The notes: generated from the letters alone by a model not told the origin. A stretch of DNA of 64,000 bases from CAVVDT01 sp963747005 (GCA_963747005.1 CAVVDT010000011.1:62001-126000), one strand, 5' to 3'. Counted from the first letter of the stretch, positions 53,200 through 62,603 are shown. Numbers and translations are program-made.

Positions 53200-54084
53200 A
53201 TGCGTCATGCCCAGATGAAGGCCTTTCATGCGGTTGCCACCTATGGCGGCTTTTCCAAGGCGGCGGTCGAACTGGGCGTCTCGCAGCCGGCGCTGTCGGA
53301 CCATGTGAGGAAGCTCGAGGATGCCTACGGGGTGCAGCTCTTCGTGCGTGGGCCCCGCACCGTCACCCTCACCGATCTGGGGCGCAAGCTCTATGCCCTG
53401 ACCGAGCGCCAGTTCGAAGCCGCCGCCGCCGCCATCGATCTCCTGGCCCGGGCGCGGCGGCTGGAGGAGGGCAGCCTGGTGTTCGGCGCCGATGCCGCCG
53501 TCCACGTCCTGCCGCTGCTGGCGTCCTTTCGCACCGCCTATCCGCGGGTGCGCCTGAAGCTCATCTCCGGCAATTCCGCCCGCCTGATCGAGCAACTTGA
53601 GCACTTCGACATCGATTTCGCGGTGGTGGCCGAGGTGCCGGCGCTGCCGCACTTCACCAGCCAGTTGCTGCGCGAGGACCGACTTGCCGCCTTCGTCTCC
53701 AGCGATCACCCGTGGGCCTCGCGCCGCAAGATCGGCTTTGCCGAACTGGCCGGCACCAGCCTGGTGTTGCGCGAAATGGGTTCTGCCACCCGCAAGCTGC
53801 TCGAACAGGAACTGAACGCCCGGTCTATCGCCCCTCAAGCGGTGTTCGAGGTGGAGGGCCGTGAATCGGCGCGCGAGGCGGTGGCGCAGGGGTTCGGCCT
53901 CGGCATCGTCTCGGCCGGCGAGTTCGTCGACGATGCCCGCTTGCGTCTCCTCGCCTTCGATGACTGGCACTGCCCGATGCGCGAATGGCTGGTGTGCCTT
54001 GAATCGCGCACCGGCCTCCACCTCATCGCCGCCGTCCTCGAACAGGCCCGCAAGGCACCATCGGCGAAGGCTGCGAACGCCTGA
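53200..54084 (+). CDS. LysR-type transcriptional regulator, likely of the phosphonate genes
   Basis: 294 residues from ATG 53200. The N-terminus is a LysR helix-turn-helix (MKAFHAVATYGGFSKAAVELGVSQPALSDHVRKLEDAYGVQLF), followed by the linker helix and an effector domain (VRLKLISGNSARLIEQLEHFDIDFAVVAEV). Its site near phnW and the core-MetE gene suggests it senses 2-aminoethylphosphonate or a product and switches phnWX. No auto-regulatory divergent partner is visible, as it points away from phnW behind the core-MetE gene. Confidence 0.85.
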   Translation: MRHAQMKAFHAVATYGGFSKAAVELGVSQPALSDHVRKLEDAYGVQLFVRGPRTVTLTDLGRKLYALTERQFEAAAAAIDLLARARRLEEGSLVFGADAAVHVLPLLASFRTAYPRVRLKLISGNSARLIEQLEHFDIDFAVVAEVPALPHFTSQLLREDRLAAFVSSDHPWASRRKIGFAELAGTSLVLREMGSATRKLLEQELNARSIAPQAVFEVEGRESAREAVAQGFGLGIVSAGEFVDDARLRLLAFDDWHCPMREWLVCLESRTGLHLIAAVLEQARKAPSAKAANA

Positions 54085-54215
54085 CCGCCACTGCTTTGCC
54101 GGTTGTTGCGCATTTCAATAAATTTTGAATCAAATTTTCCGCCACTTATTGGGTCAAATCTTCGCAGTTTTCTGCCATGTTCCGATTCAACAACAACCAA
54201 AGCAGGAGGGGGCAA

Positions 54216-55531
54216 ATGGCCTGCTCGATCGGAAGACTCTTTGCCGACAAACGCGGCACCGTGACCATGATGTTCGTGATCGCAACGGTTCCGATGATGG
54301 TCTTCATGGGCGCCGGCCTGGATTATGTCCGGGCCTCTTCGGCACAGACGACCCTCCAGAATGCCGCCGACAGCGCTGCCCTCGCGGCGGGGGCTTCCAG
54401 CCTCAAGGCCGACGACGAGCTGCAGGCTCTTGTCCAGCATTATGTCGACGTCAACACGCGCGGGTCTGCCGATCTGCAAGTGGCAAGCGTGTCAAAGACA
54501 ACCAATGCCAACGGCGACATTATCATCAAGGTAAAGGCGAAACTGTCCACGGCGATCATGCGCTTGGTCGGGATCGATTCGTTCAACATCGCCACCCGCA
54601 CCCGGGTGTCCAAATCGAGTGGTGGCAAGGCTGAAATCGCCCTGGTGCTCGATACCACCGGCTCGATGGCGGGAAGCAAGATCGCAACCCTGAAAGTGGC
54701 GGCCAAGGACCTCATCGCAGACACCATGCAGGCCAACGAGGGCCAGGCTGAGCCGCTCGTCAAGATCGGCATCGTGCCCTTCGCCCAGTATGTGAATGTC
54801 GGTGTGAGCCACCGCCACGAATCCTGGATCAGCGTGCCCGACGACTACCAGACGTCAGTGACCACCTGCACCGGCGGCGGCAGGACAGGGCAAAGGAAGG
54901 ACAAGGAAGAAGCACGCGCAGAAGTGCACCACCACTTACACCGATCACAAGTTCTATGGCTGTGTGGGCTCGCGCGACTATCCCTACAACGTGCGCGATG
55001 AGGCCTTCTCCACCCTGCCGGTGCCGGGCATCATGGATGTCACCTGCTCCAATGAGGTGGCCGACCTGACGACGGACCAGATCGGCGTTGACGACTGCCA
55101 TCGATGCGCTTTCGCATCCGGCAACACCTATATCGGCGCCGGCCTGACTTGGGGCTGGCGGATGGTCTCGCCCGATGCGCCGTTCACCCAGGGCGTCGCT
55201 TATGGGGACATGGCCAAGACCAGCACCAGCAAATACGTCATCCTCATGACTGACGGCGAGAACACCCGGGCGCCGAGCTATCCCGCCCACGACAGTTCCA
55301 GCAATTCGCTGGCCAACAATCTGACCACCGAGATCTGCACCAATATCAAGGCCTCGAAACATCAAGGTCTTCACCGTGGCCTTCGGCGTGACAGACGCCA
55401 CCACGCTCAACATGCTTGAAACCTGCGCCACCGATGAAACCTATGCCTACAACGCCCAGGACAACGCGGCGCTGACCATCGCCTTCAGCACCATCAGCAA
55501 GAAGCTGTCGCAGCTGCGGCTGGCGGAATAG
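54216..55531 (+). pseudogene. TadG-like/vWA gene, tandem copy A, broken by frameshifts
   Basis: ATG 54216 follows GGAGGGGG. The product starts like the gene at 4726 (LFADKRGTVTMMFVIATVPMMVFMGAGLDYVRASS) with an intact vWA metal site (ALVLDTTGSMAG). At about 54885-54895 an indel shifts the frame; restoring it gives a basic stretch (GQGKGRTRKKHAQK) then CTTTYTDHKFYGCVGSRDYP. At 55085-55115 two indels nearly cancel each other. At 55357-55359 an extra A shifts the frame again; restored, it reads to LSQLRLAE and TAG at 55529-55531. All domains can be followed, so the gene is recent. Either it is decaying or the sequence contains base-call errors. Confidence 0.8.
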
Positions 55532-55763
55532 GCTTTCGTTTCGGTCGCGCCATCTGCGCCACGACAATGTTGAGCCCGCCGCCGGCCTCGCTGAGGCCGG
55601 TGGGGCCCTCAGCGTGGCGTGAGCGAGGACGTCGCCGACTGCCTCATAAGGTAGTTACGCATTTCATTAAAAATTGTCGCAAATTCGATGCCCTTATGGG
55701 GCCAATAATTCTGTAGTTTTCTGCGATGTTCGGGTTTGTCAACAGTCTCCAAAGGAGAGGCAT

Positions 55764-57048
55764 ATGGCGCGCTCGTTCAGAAAATTTTTGCCGACAAACG
55801 CGGTACCGTGACGATGATATTCGCGATCGCAACGGTCCCGATGATCGTTTTCGTTGGCGCCGGCGTGGACTACCTCCGGGCCTCTTCGGCCGAAGCCGTT
55901 CTTCAGAATTCGGTCGACAGCGCCGCTTTGGCGGCGGGGGCATCGAGCCTGACGCCGATGCCGATCTGCAGAATCTTATCCAGCATTATCATCGACGTCA
56001 ACACGCGCGGGTCGGCCAGCCTGAAGGTCGCAAGCGTAACCAGATCGACCAATGCCAATGGCGACATCATCATCACGGCAAAGGCGAAACTGTCCACGGC
56101 GATCATGCGCCTGGTCGGGATCAAGTCGTTCGACATCGCCACCCGCACGCGGGTGTCCAAGTCGGGCGGCGGCAAGGCGGAAATCGCCCTGGTGCTCGAT
56201 ACCACCGGCTCGATGGCGGGAAGCAAGATCGCACACCCTGAAGACAGCGGCCAAGGACCTGATCGCCGACACCATGAAAGCCAACGAGGGTCAGGCCGAA
56301 CCGCTCGTCAAGATCGGCATCGTGCCCTTCGCCCAGTATGTGAATGTCGGCGTGAGCCGCCGCAGCGAATCCTGGATGAGCGTGCCCGACGACTATCAGA
56401 CGTCGGTGACCACCTGTACCGGCAAGGGCAGGAAGCAGAAGTGCACGACCACCTACACCGATCACAAGTTCTACGGCTGTGTGGGCTCGCGCGACTATCC
56501 CTACAACGTGCGCGATGAAGCCTTCTCCACCTTGCCCGTGCCGGGCATCATGGACGTCACCTGCTCCAACGAGGTCACCGATCTGACGACCGACGAAACC
56601 GCGCTGACGACCGCCATCGATGCACTTTCGGCATCCGGCAATACCTATATCGGTGCCGGCCTGACATGGGGCTGGCGGATGGTCTCACCCGATGCGCCTT
56701 TCACCCAGGGCGTCGCTTATGGGGACATGGCCAAGACCAGCACCAGCAAATACGTCATCCTCATGACTGACGGCGAGAACACCCGGGCGCCGAGCTATCC
56801 CGCCCACGACAGTTCCAGCAATTCGCTGGCCAACAATCTGACCACCGAGATCTGCACCAATATCAAGGCGTCGAACATCAAGGTCTTCACCGTGGCCTTC
56901 GGCGTGACGGATGCCACCACGCTGAACATGCTTGAAATCCTGTGCCACCGATAAAACCTATGCCTACAACGCCCAGGACAACGCGGCGCTGACCATCGCC
57001 TTCAGCACCATCAGCAAGAAACTGTCGAAGCTGCGGCTGGCGGAATAG
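55764..57048 (+). pseudogene. TadG-like/vWA gene, tandem copy B, broken by frameshifts
   Basis: ATG 55764 follows AAAGGAGAGG, and its promoter region resembles that of copy A, so the whole unit was duplicated. A missing or extra base near 55785 already puts the start out of frame with KIFADKRGTVTMIFAIATVPMIVFVGAGVDY. Two further indels between 55945 and 55985 nearly cancel. A C insertion near 56231-56234 breaks SKIATLK after the vWA metal site (ALVLDTTGSMAG), and a T insertion near 56938 breaks LETCATD. The restored frame ends LSKLRLAE at TAG 57046-57048. At least five indels against the intact gene at 4726. Confidence 0.8.
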
Positions 57049-57124
57049 GGGGATCGTTCCGGTCATCGCCGCCGGCCGACAAGACATGATTGAGCCTTGC
57101 CGCCGGTCTCGCTATGATGGGGCC

Positions 57125-57970
57125 ATGACCGCAACCTTCACCGCCGCCTGCATCCAGAATTCCGCCACGCCCGATGTCACCTACAACATCGCGCGCTCAC
57201 TCGAATTGACCCGCGCCGCCGCCGCCATGGGCGCCCGCTTCATCGCCCTGCCGGAATATTTCTCCGGCCTCCATACCGAGGGCCCGCGCATCATTCCCGT
57301 CGCCTTTGCCGAGGCCAGGCATCCGGTCATCCCGGCCTTTGCCGAAGCCGCGCGCGATCTCGATGTCTCCATCCTCCTGGGCTCGCTCGCCGTGACGGCG
57401 CCCGATGGACGCATCTTCAACCGCTCCTACATGCTCGACCGCAAGGGCCGCATCACGGCGCGCTACGACAAGATCCACATGTTCGATGTCGATCTGGGCG
57501 AGGCGGGCAAGATCCAGGAATCGGCCACCATCGCGCCGGGCTCGAAAGCCGTGCTGGCTGCCGCCGAAGGGGCCGCCATCGGTCTGTCCATTTGCTACGA
57601 TTTACGCTTTGCCGCCCTCTATCGCACCCTGGCCCAGGCCGGCGCCGAGGTGCTGGCGGTGCCCGCTGCCTTCACCAGGATCACCGGCGAGGCGCACTGG
57701 CATGTGCTCAACCGGGCGCGCGCCATCGAGAACGGCGCCTTCGTCATCGCACCCTGCCAGCATGGGCAATTGACCGGCGGCGGTGAATGTTTCGGCCATT
57801 CCCTCATTATCGACCCGTGGGGCAAGGTGCTGGCCGATGGCGGCGAGGGGGAGGGTTTCGTGGTGGCCGAGATCGATCTGGCGCGGGTAGCCGAGGCCCG
57901 CGGCCGCATACCCTCGCTCACTCACGACCGGCCCTTCGCGCTCGGGTCCCGCGCCGTCGCCGCCGAATAG
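57125..57970 (+). CDS. nitrilase-superfamily carbon-nitrogen hydrolase
   Basis: 281 residues from ATG 57125. The nitrilase-superfamily triad is complete: E44 (ALPEYF), K116 (YDKIHMFDVD) and C157 (SICYDLRF). The YDKIHMFDVDL and ICYDLRF motifs fit the omega-amidase/Nit-like branch, which often removes amide groups from deaminated glutathione or from alpha-keto-glutaramate. The substrate is not certain. It is cytoplasmic and follows the broken TadG pair by 76 bp with no obvious link. Confidence 0.85.
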   Translation: MTATFTAACIQNSATPDVTYNIARSLELTRAAAAMGARFIALPEYFSGLHTEGPRIIPVAFAEARHPVIPAFAEAARDLDVSILLGSLAVTAPDGRIFNRSYMLDRKGRITARYDKIHMFDVDLGEAGKIQESATIAPGSKAVLAAAEGAAIGLSICYDLRFAALYRTLAQAGAEVLAVPAAFTRITGEAHWHVLNRARAIENGAFVIAPCQHGQLTGGGECFGHSLIIDPWGKVLADGGEGEGFVVAEIDLARVAEARGRIPSLTHDRPFALGSRAVAAE

Positions 57971-57989
57971 TCCCTCAGGCCCCGCCCCC

Positions 57990-58502
57990 ATGTACAACGT
58001 CCGTCACGCCTTGAGCCAGGTGCCGGCCAAGCCGGGGTTCGCCATCGCCGCGGTCGTGATGGTGGGGCTCGGCGGCTGGTATCTGACCACCACCTGGCGT
58101 GACTGTTCAGCGCTCAGCGCGAGTCGCGACAGGCTGCACACCGCCATCGAAAAAGCCGGAGAAGAGGGCAAGCCCCTCGATCTCGCCAAGGTGTTTCCCG
58201 GCAAATGGGACGAGGTGCGCATTGTCCAGGGCTACAAGCTGCAAAAGAACCAGCGTCCGCTCGAATGCCCCTTCGGCTGGGACATTTCCCGCGCCGAGCG
58301 CATCGGCCTCATCGAGAAGGGCCGCATGACCCTGATCGGCCTGTTTTCTGGCGGCCACTTCAAGCGCTACGTCGAGTGGCGCAGCGACTGGGGCCGCTTT
58401 GCGGGCGACGTCAAATCCCTCAACCACACCGCCGCCCGCTTCACCGTGACCCGCGGCGACGGTGGCGGTTATGTGCTGACGCCGGTGGCGGCCGCACAGT
58501 AG
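57990..58502 (+). CDS. single-pass membrane protein of unknown function
   Basis: 170 residues from ATG 57990, 19 bp after the nitrilase-family gene, so probably co-transcribed. One N-terminal membrane segment (FAIAAVVMVGLGGWYLTTTW) is followed by a charged domain of about 130 residues (KVFPGKWDEVRIVQGYKL, CPFGWDISRAERIGLIEKG). No family recognised. Its 3' end overlaps the convergent PhyH gene by 34 bp. Confidence 0.6.
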   Translation: MYNVRHALSQVPAKPGFAIAAVVMVGLGGWYLTTTWRDCSALSASRDRLHTAIEKAGEEGKPLDLAKVFPGKWDEVRIVQGYKLQKNQRPLECPFGWDISRAERIGLIEKGRMTLIGLFSGGHFKRYVEWRSDWGRFAGDVKSLNHTAARFTVTRGDGGGYVLTPVAAAQ

Positions 58503-59341
58503 TCGACAAGCCAGCCCGTGCGGTAGCCGTCCTGGCGCCACAGGACGGGAAAGAAGCTTTCGTCCATCACCGTCGAACCCACCTGCTTGTAGCGGCTGTA
58601 GACGGCGCTGACACCGGTTTCATCGAACCGCGCCGCACTCGATATGCAATGCGAAATGACCGAGCGGCGCGGGTTCTGCCCCCGATTGTCGCGCGAGCCG
58701 TGCCAGGTGCGGCCGTGATGGATGACGGCCGAGCCCGCCTTCACTTCGATCGGCACGATTTCAGGTTCGTCGACCCCGGCGGCGCGGGCGGCCGGCAGCA
58801 TGTCGGCGAGGGCATCGTCGGGGGCATGGAAGCGGGCAATGGGCGGCGACAGCGGCCAGCGGTGCGAGCCCTTCACATATTCGATGGTGCCCTGGTCGGC
58901 CCGCGTGTCGTCGAGGGTGATCCAGAAGGTCATCATCTCGCCCGGCACGATCCAGTTCTGGTAGCTGTCGTCCTGGTGGAAGCCCAACGGCCTGGTGCCA
59001 GGTGGCTTCCAGATGACGTTGTCCTGGGCGATGCGTGCCCCCGGCCAGCCGCGCAAGGTGGCCGTCGCTTCGCCGATGCCTTCATCGAGCACGATGCGCG
59101 CCACGGTGCGGTCGGCCTTCCAGCCGTTGCAGATCTGGCGCGTGAGGTCGGGGGCGTCGCGACCCTGGCGCCAGTTCCATTCATCCGGCATCACACCGGT
59201 CTCGAAGGCGCCCCCGAACAGCGGCGCGAACCGCGCCCTTGCCGCCTCGACCTCGGTCGGCGTCAGCACATTTTCGACGATGACGAAGCCGTCGGCGGCG
59301 AAGCGGCCGACGTCGGCATCGCTGAGACGAACCTTGACCAT
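58469..59341 (-). CDS. phytanoyl-CoA dioxygenase (PhyH) family Fe(II)/2-oxoglutarate enzyme
   Basis: 290 residues. The iron-binding H-x-D is seen in LGFHQDDSYQNW and the distal histidine in AVIHHGRTWHGS; GTIEYVKGSHRW is the usual PhyH core. The family includes hydroxylases of fatty acyl-CoA, ectoine and aminophosphonates, and its exact substrate is not shown by the sequence. The DMT transporter gene ends only 6 bp before this start, both on the minus strand, so they form one operon with the GntR regulator upstream. Confidence 0.85.
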   Translation of the reverse strand: MVKVRLSDADVGRFAADGFVIVENVLTPTEVEAARARFAPLFGGAFETGVMPDEWNWRQGRDAPDLTRQICNGWKADRTVARIVLDEGIGEATATLRGWPGARIAQDNVIWKPPGTRPLGFHQDDSYQNWIVPGEMMTFWITLDDTRADQGTIEYVKGSHRWPLSPPIARFHAPDDALADMLPAARAAGVDEPEIVPIEVKAGSAVIHHGRTWHGSRDNRGQNPRRSVISHCISSAARFDETGVSAVYSRYKQVGSTVMDESFFPVLWRQDGYRTGWLVDYCAAATGVST

Positions 59342-59347
59342 GATGCG

Positions 59348-60223
59348 CTATCCCAGCCCCGTCAGCACCGCGACCCCGGCCATGATGAGGCCGATGCCCG
59401 ACCATTGTAAAGCGCCCACCGGCTCCTTCAGCACCAGCCATGCCAGGAGGCCGACGATGCCGCCGAACGCGGCGCCGGTGACGGTGGCGATCTCGGCGTG
59501 CGGATACTGGCCGGCCTTGAACACGGCGATCATGGCGGCGGTGTCGAGCATCCCCATCGCCGCCACCGCCGGCCACCAGCGCAGGGGCGCGGCCGATCTC
59601 AGGCGTGGCGCCACAAGGACGACCGCAAGCGTCGCAACCGCCGAAATGCGCGCCATCCACGCCACCTCGAGGGCACTGTCGCCGGTCGTGGCGGCCTGCC
59701 CGGCGCCGATGCCCAGCGCAAAGCACACCGACGCTCCCAGCGACACCGCCACCACCCGGGCACTGAGGCCGGCGCCGATATGCCCGCTTTTCTCGTGTTC
59801 GGCCGTGGCCAGCGCCACGATCAGCGAGCCGGCCATCACCGCCGCCATGCCCGCCCAGGCCCAGCCATCGGGCCGCGATCCCATGGCCACGTTGAAGCCG
59901 ACATTGAGCGCCGGGTAGCTGCCGGCCAGCGGCGAGACCACCGACATCGAGCCGATGCGGTAGCCGGTGAACAGCAAAAGCGTCGCCAGCGCATAGGCAA
60001 CGCCCGCTATCAGCGCCAGGCCTGTCGTGGGATCGAGGGCGAGCCGCGGCAGCCCGCTGCCGGCCAAAAGGATGCCGGTGAGGGCGACCAGCCCCGCCAG
60101 CATTACACCGAGCGCAGTGTTGGTCTGGCCCATGGCCCGCGATGAAAACCGCCCGATGAAGTCGTGCAGGCCCCAGGTCAGGGCCGCCACCAGGCCGAGC
60201 AGGGCAGGGGTTGCGGGCGACAC
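59348..60223 (-). CDS. DMT/EamA superfamily transporter
   Basis: 291 residues from GTG 60223; the frame runs on upstream to 60601 but that part overlaps the regulator gene and lacks family features. About ten membrane segments and the two EamA-type repeats are visible (TPALLGLVAALTWGLHDFIGRFSS; GMLDTAAMIAVFKAGQYPHAEIATVTGAAFGGIVGLLAWLVLKEPV). Members move small metabolites across the inner membrane, often outward. It sits between the GntR gene (11 bp) and the PhyH gene. Confidence 0.82.
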   Translation of the reverse strand: MSPATPALLGLVAALTWGLHDFIGRFSSRAMGQTNTALGVMLAGLVALTGILLAGSGLPRLALDPTTGLALIAGVAYALATLLLFTGYRIGSMSVVSPLAGSYPALNVGFNVAMGSRPDGWAWAGMAAVMAGSLIVALATAEHEKSGHIGAGLSARVVAVSLGASVCFALGIGAGQAATTGDSALEVAWMARISAVATLAVVLVAPRLRSAAPLRWWPAVAAMGMLDTAAMIAVFKAGQYPHAEIATVTGAAFGGIVGLLAWLVLKEPVGALQWSGIGLIMAGVAVLTGLG

Positions 60224-60234
60224 AGGAGCAAATC

Positions 60235-61011
60235 TCAGTTGTTGTCGACGCCCATGATGTCCTGACGCGCCATTTCCAGGTGCGCCGTCATGATGTCGAC
60301 GGCGCCTTGCACGTTGCGCTGCGCCAGCGCCTCGAAGGTGGCGCGGTGCTGGCGGTTGTAGGCGGCGATCTTTTCCACGGTGAGGATTTCCCGCTTCATG
60401 CGGTTCCACTGGGCATGGGCGCGCACCGCGTTGATCTGGTGATAGATCCTCAGCATCAAGGGGTTGCGCGAGCAGCGGGCAAGCTGCATGTGGAATTCCA
60501 TGTCCCAGTGGGTGAACTGGTCCTGATCGCTGCCGCAGCCCTCGATCTTTTGCAACACCAGCTCGAACGAATCGATGTCGCGCCGGTTGGCGTGGATGCA
60601 CGCCAGCCGGGTCATGTAGGGCTCGACCGCAAACCGCGTCTCGATGAGTTGCAGCGGGCTCACCAGGTCGGCCACCTCGGTGCTGCTCGACTGCAACGGC
60701 CCGGAATAGTTGACGAAAGTGCCCGAGCCCACCTTCCTCACCACCAGCCCGCGCGCTTCGATCTGGTCGAGTGCCTTGCGGATGGTCGAGCGCGCGGTGC
60801 CCAGCGCCAGGGCAAGCTGGCGCTCCGGCGGCAATTGGTCGCCGTCGGCATAGACGCCGGTCTCTATGGCGCGCACCAGTCGGGCGGTTATGGTGTTGGC
60901 GCTGCGCGTGGCGGCGAGCCCCAGGTCGTCCATCTCCGCCCCGCCGCGGTCCCGGGCTTCGAGGGCCAGGTCGGCAAGGTCGCCGGCTTTTTCACCTGTT
61001 TGGTCTGTCAT
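60235..61011 (-). CDS. GntR-family (FCD) transcriptional regulator
   Basis: 258 residues from ATG 61011. The winged helix-turn-helix (ANTITARLVRAIETGVYADGDQLPPERQLALALGTARSTIRKALDQIEARGLV) is followed by an all-helical FCD ligand domain with histidines likely to bind a metal (WDMEFHMQLA, RQHRATFEAL, MTAHLEMA). It is divergent from the SoxB-like oxidoreductase gene and heads the DMT-PhyH operon, so it probably controls both directions. Repeated TTGG boxes at its own start are candidate binding sites. Confidence 0.87.
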   Translation of the reverse strand: MTDQTGEKAGDLADLALEARDRGGAEMDDLGLAATRSANTITARLVRAIETGVYADGDQLPPERQLALALGTARSTIRKALDQIEARGLVVRKVGSGTFVNYSGPLQSSSTEVADLVSPLQLIETRFAVEPYMTRLACIHANRRDIDSFELVLQKIEGCGSDQDQFTHWDMEFHMQLARCSRNPLMLRIYHQINAVRAHAQWNRMKREILTVEKIAAYNRQHRATFEALAQRNVQGAVDIMTAHLEMARQDIMGVDNN

Positions 61012-61034
61012 TGGTTCCAATTGGCAAAAATTGG
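61010..61034. promoter_or_regulatory. phased TTGG boxes at the GntR start, candidate operator
   Basis: TTGG occurs at 61011, 61021 and 61031, exactly 10 bp apart and so on one face of the helix. ATTGG-TT-CCAAT (61010-61021) and CCAATTGG (61017-61024) are inverted repeats within it. The element overlaps the GntR start codon and faces the SoxB-like gene. A similar pair of TTGGT boxes lies at 62542 and 62553 ahead of the glutamine-synthetase gene. Confidence 0.5.
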
Positions 61035-61160
61035 TTTGCATCCGGTTGCGATTTGTGGCCTATTATGCCAGCAGGAGCGGGACCGGCGTCAAGACAAAGT
61101 GCTGTCTGACGGTCAACTTTGACTGACTGCGCCGCTGTATCGAGGGAGGTTTTGTCGCGC

Positions 61161-62507
61161 ATGGCTGTTCCCGCTGGTGTCAAGTACGCCATCATCGGCG
61201 CCGGTATTCACGGGCTCTCCACCGCCTATCATCTGGCCCTCAGGCTGAAGGAGACCGGACGCGGATCGGGCGCCGACATCCTGGTCATCGACAAGACGTC
61301 GATCGCCGCCGGCGCCTCGGGGATCGCCTGCGGCGTGGTGCGCAACAACTATTACCAGCCGGCCATGCGCGAACTGATGGCCCATTCGGTCTCGGTGTGG
61401 GAGTCCGATCCCAAGGCCTACAGCTATCATCCGGTGGGCTACATGCAGATCAGCCCGGAGGTCATGCACGCCCAGGTCGGCACCATCTACGAGCAGCAAA
61501 AGGCCATCGGCTATGCCTCGACCTTCGTCGAGGGGGAAAAGGACTGCCAGACCTACATGGAAGGCCTGTTCTCCGACTGGCAGGCCAGGAACATCACCTC
61601 GGTCCTGCATGAGAAGCGCGGCGGCTATGCCAACAACACCGCCTCCATGTACGGTCTTGCCGCAAAGGCGGAAGCCGAGGGCGTGCGTATCATGACGGGC
61701 ATCGAGGTGTTGGGCTTCGAGTTTGCCAGCGACGGCCAGTCGGTTTCGGCGATCAACACCTCCAGGGGCCGCATCGCCTGCGACTATGTGGTGGCCGGCG
61801 TCGGCCCCTGGGTCTCCAAGGTCTGGAAGATGCTCGACCTGCCTTCGACCGTTTCCATCAAGGGCGCCGACGGTCAGGTGCACGACGGCATTCCCATGTG
61901 GAAATACTGGTGCCTGGAAGAGGGGACGCTGGGCGTCGATCCCAACATGCACAAGACCAATGACGGCCAGATGCCGCCGGTCATCCATGTCGACACCGAC
62001 GCGCCGCTTTATTCCGACGTCGACGGCTCGCTCATCACCGACAAGCTGTGGGGCCTCTACTACAAGCCCGACTTCAATTTCGGCGGCATCCAGGGCGGAT
62101 CCTCCCCCTACAAGGTCGAGACCCCGGTGGATGAAGTGGCGCTCGATCCTTACGGTCCCGACTCCCCCGATTTCATCGTCGGCGATGAATTCATCCATCA
62201 CTGGTGTTCGATGCTCGCCCATTGCCAGAAGCGCTTCGAGGGCAAGATCGGCCAGTACAAGAGCCACGAAAAGTCGGGCGGCCTGGGCTGCTTTACCCCC
62301 GACAATTTCCCCGTCTTCGATCAATTCCGCGGCAACGTCTTCGTGATTGCCGATTCGAACCACGGCTACAAGATGATCGGCGTGGGCAAGCTGGTGGCCG
62401 AGACCATCACCGGCCAGCCCTCGCGCCTGCTCGAACCTTTCCGCTTCTCGCGCTATGCCGAAGGCAAGCTCCACCCGGTATCCAACAGCCCGTTTCCGTG
62501 GAGTTGA
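61161..62507 (+). CDS. FAD-dependent oxidoreductase, sarcosine-oxidase beta (SoxB/MgdA)-like
   Basis: 448 residues from ATG 61161 (TTG 61152 is closer to the GGGAGG site and possible). The Rossmann FAD motif is at the start (YAIIGAGIHGLSTAYHLA), followed by SIAAGASGIACGVVRNNYYQPAM and a D-amino-acid-oxidase-type fold ending in NVFVIADSNHGYKMIGVGKLVAE. Family members oxidise N-methyl groups of sarcosine, dimethylglycine or N-methylglutamate. A glutamine-synthetase-type gene follows, as in many methylamine/N-methylglutamate clusters, which supports a role with methylated amines; the substrate itself is inferred. Confidence 0.8.
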   Translation: MAVPAGVKYAIIGAGIHGLSTAYHLALRLKETGRGSGADILVIDKTSIAAGASGIACGVVRNNYYQPAMRELMAHSVSVWESDPKAYSYHPVGYMQISPEVMHAQVGTIYEQQKAIGYASTFVEGEKDCQTYMEGLFSDWQARNITSVLHEKRGGYANNTASMYGLAAKAEAEGVRIMTGIEVLGFEFASDGQSVSAINTSRGRIACDYVVAGVGPWVSKVWKMLDLPSTVSIKGADGQVHDGIPMWKYWCLEEGTLGVDPNMHKTNDGQMPPVIHVDTDAPLYSDVDGSLITDKLWGLYYKPDFNFGGIQGGSSPYKVETPVDEVALDPYGPDSPDFIVGDEFIHHWCSMLAHCQKRFEGKIGQYKSHEKSGGLGCFTPDNFPVFDQFRGNVFVIADSNHGYKMIGVGKLVAETITGQPSRLLEPFRFSRYAEGKLHPVSNSPFPWS

Positions 62508-62553
62508 CGTGTTGGCGCCGGTTGCGCTGAATGGTTTTGCATTGGTAGGCTAT

Positions 62554-62572
62554 TGGTGTGCCAGCCACACCA
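62554..62572. promoter_or_regulatory. 7-bp inverted repeat ahead of the glutamine-synthetase-type gene
   Basis: TGGTGTG-CCAGC-CACACCA is a perfect inverted repeat, 31 bp ahead of the start. It overlaps the second TTGGT box and may be an operator for the GntR regulator; a transcript hairpin is also possible, but no T run follows. Confidence 0.45.
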
Positions 62573-62603
62573 TTCAAGGATGATCCAGGGAGCAAGGGTT
62601 CAC

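Noticed and set aside
60224..60601. Longer N-terminus of the DMT transporter
   Set aside because: The extra part is a shadow of the GntR gene and lacks hydrophobic segments; GTG 60223 starts directly at the first membrane segment.
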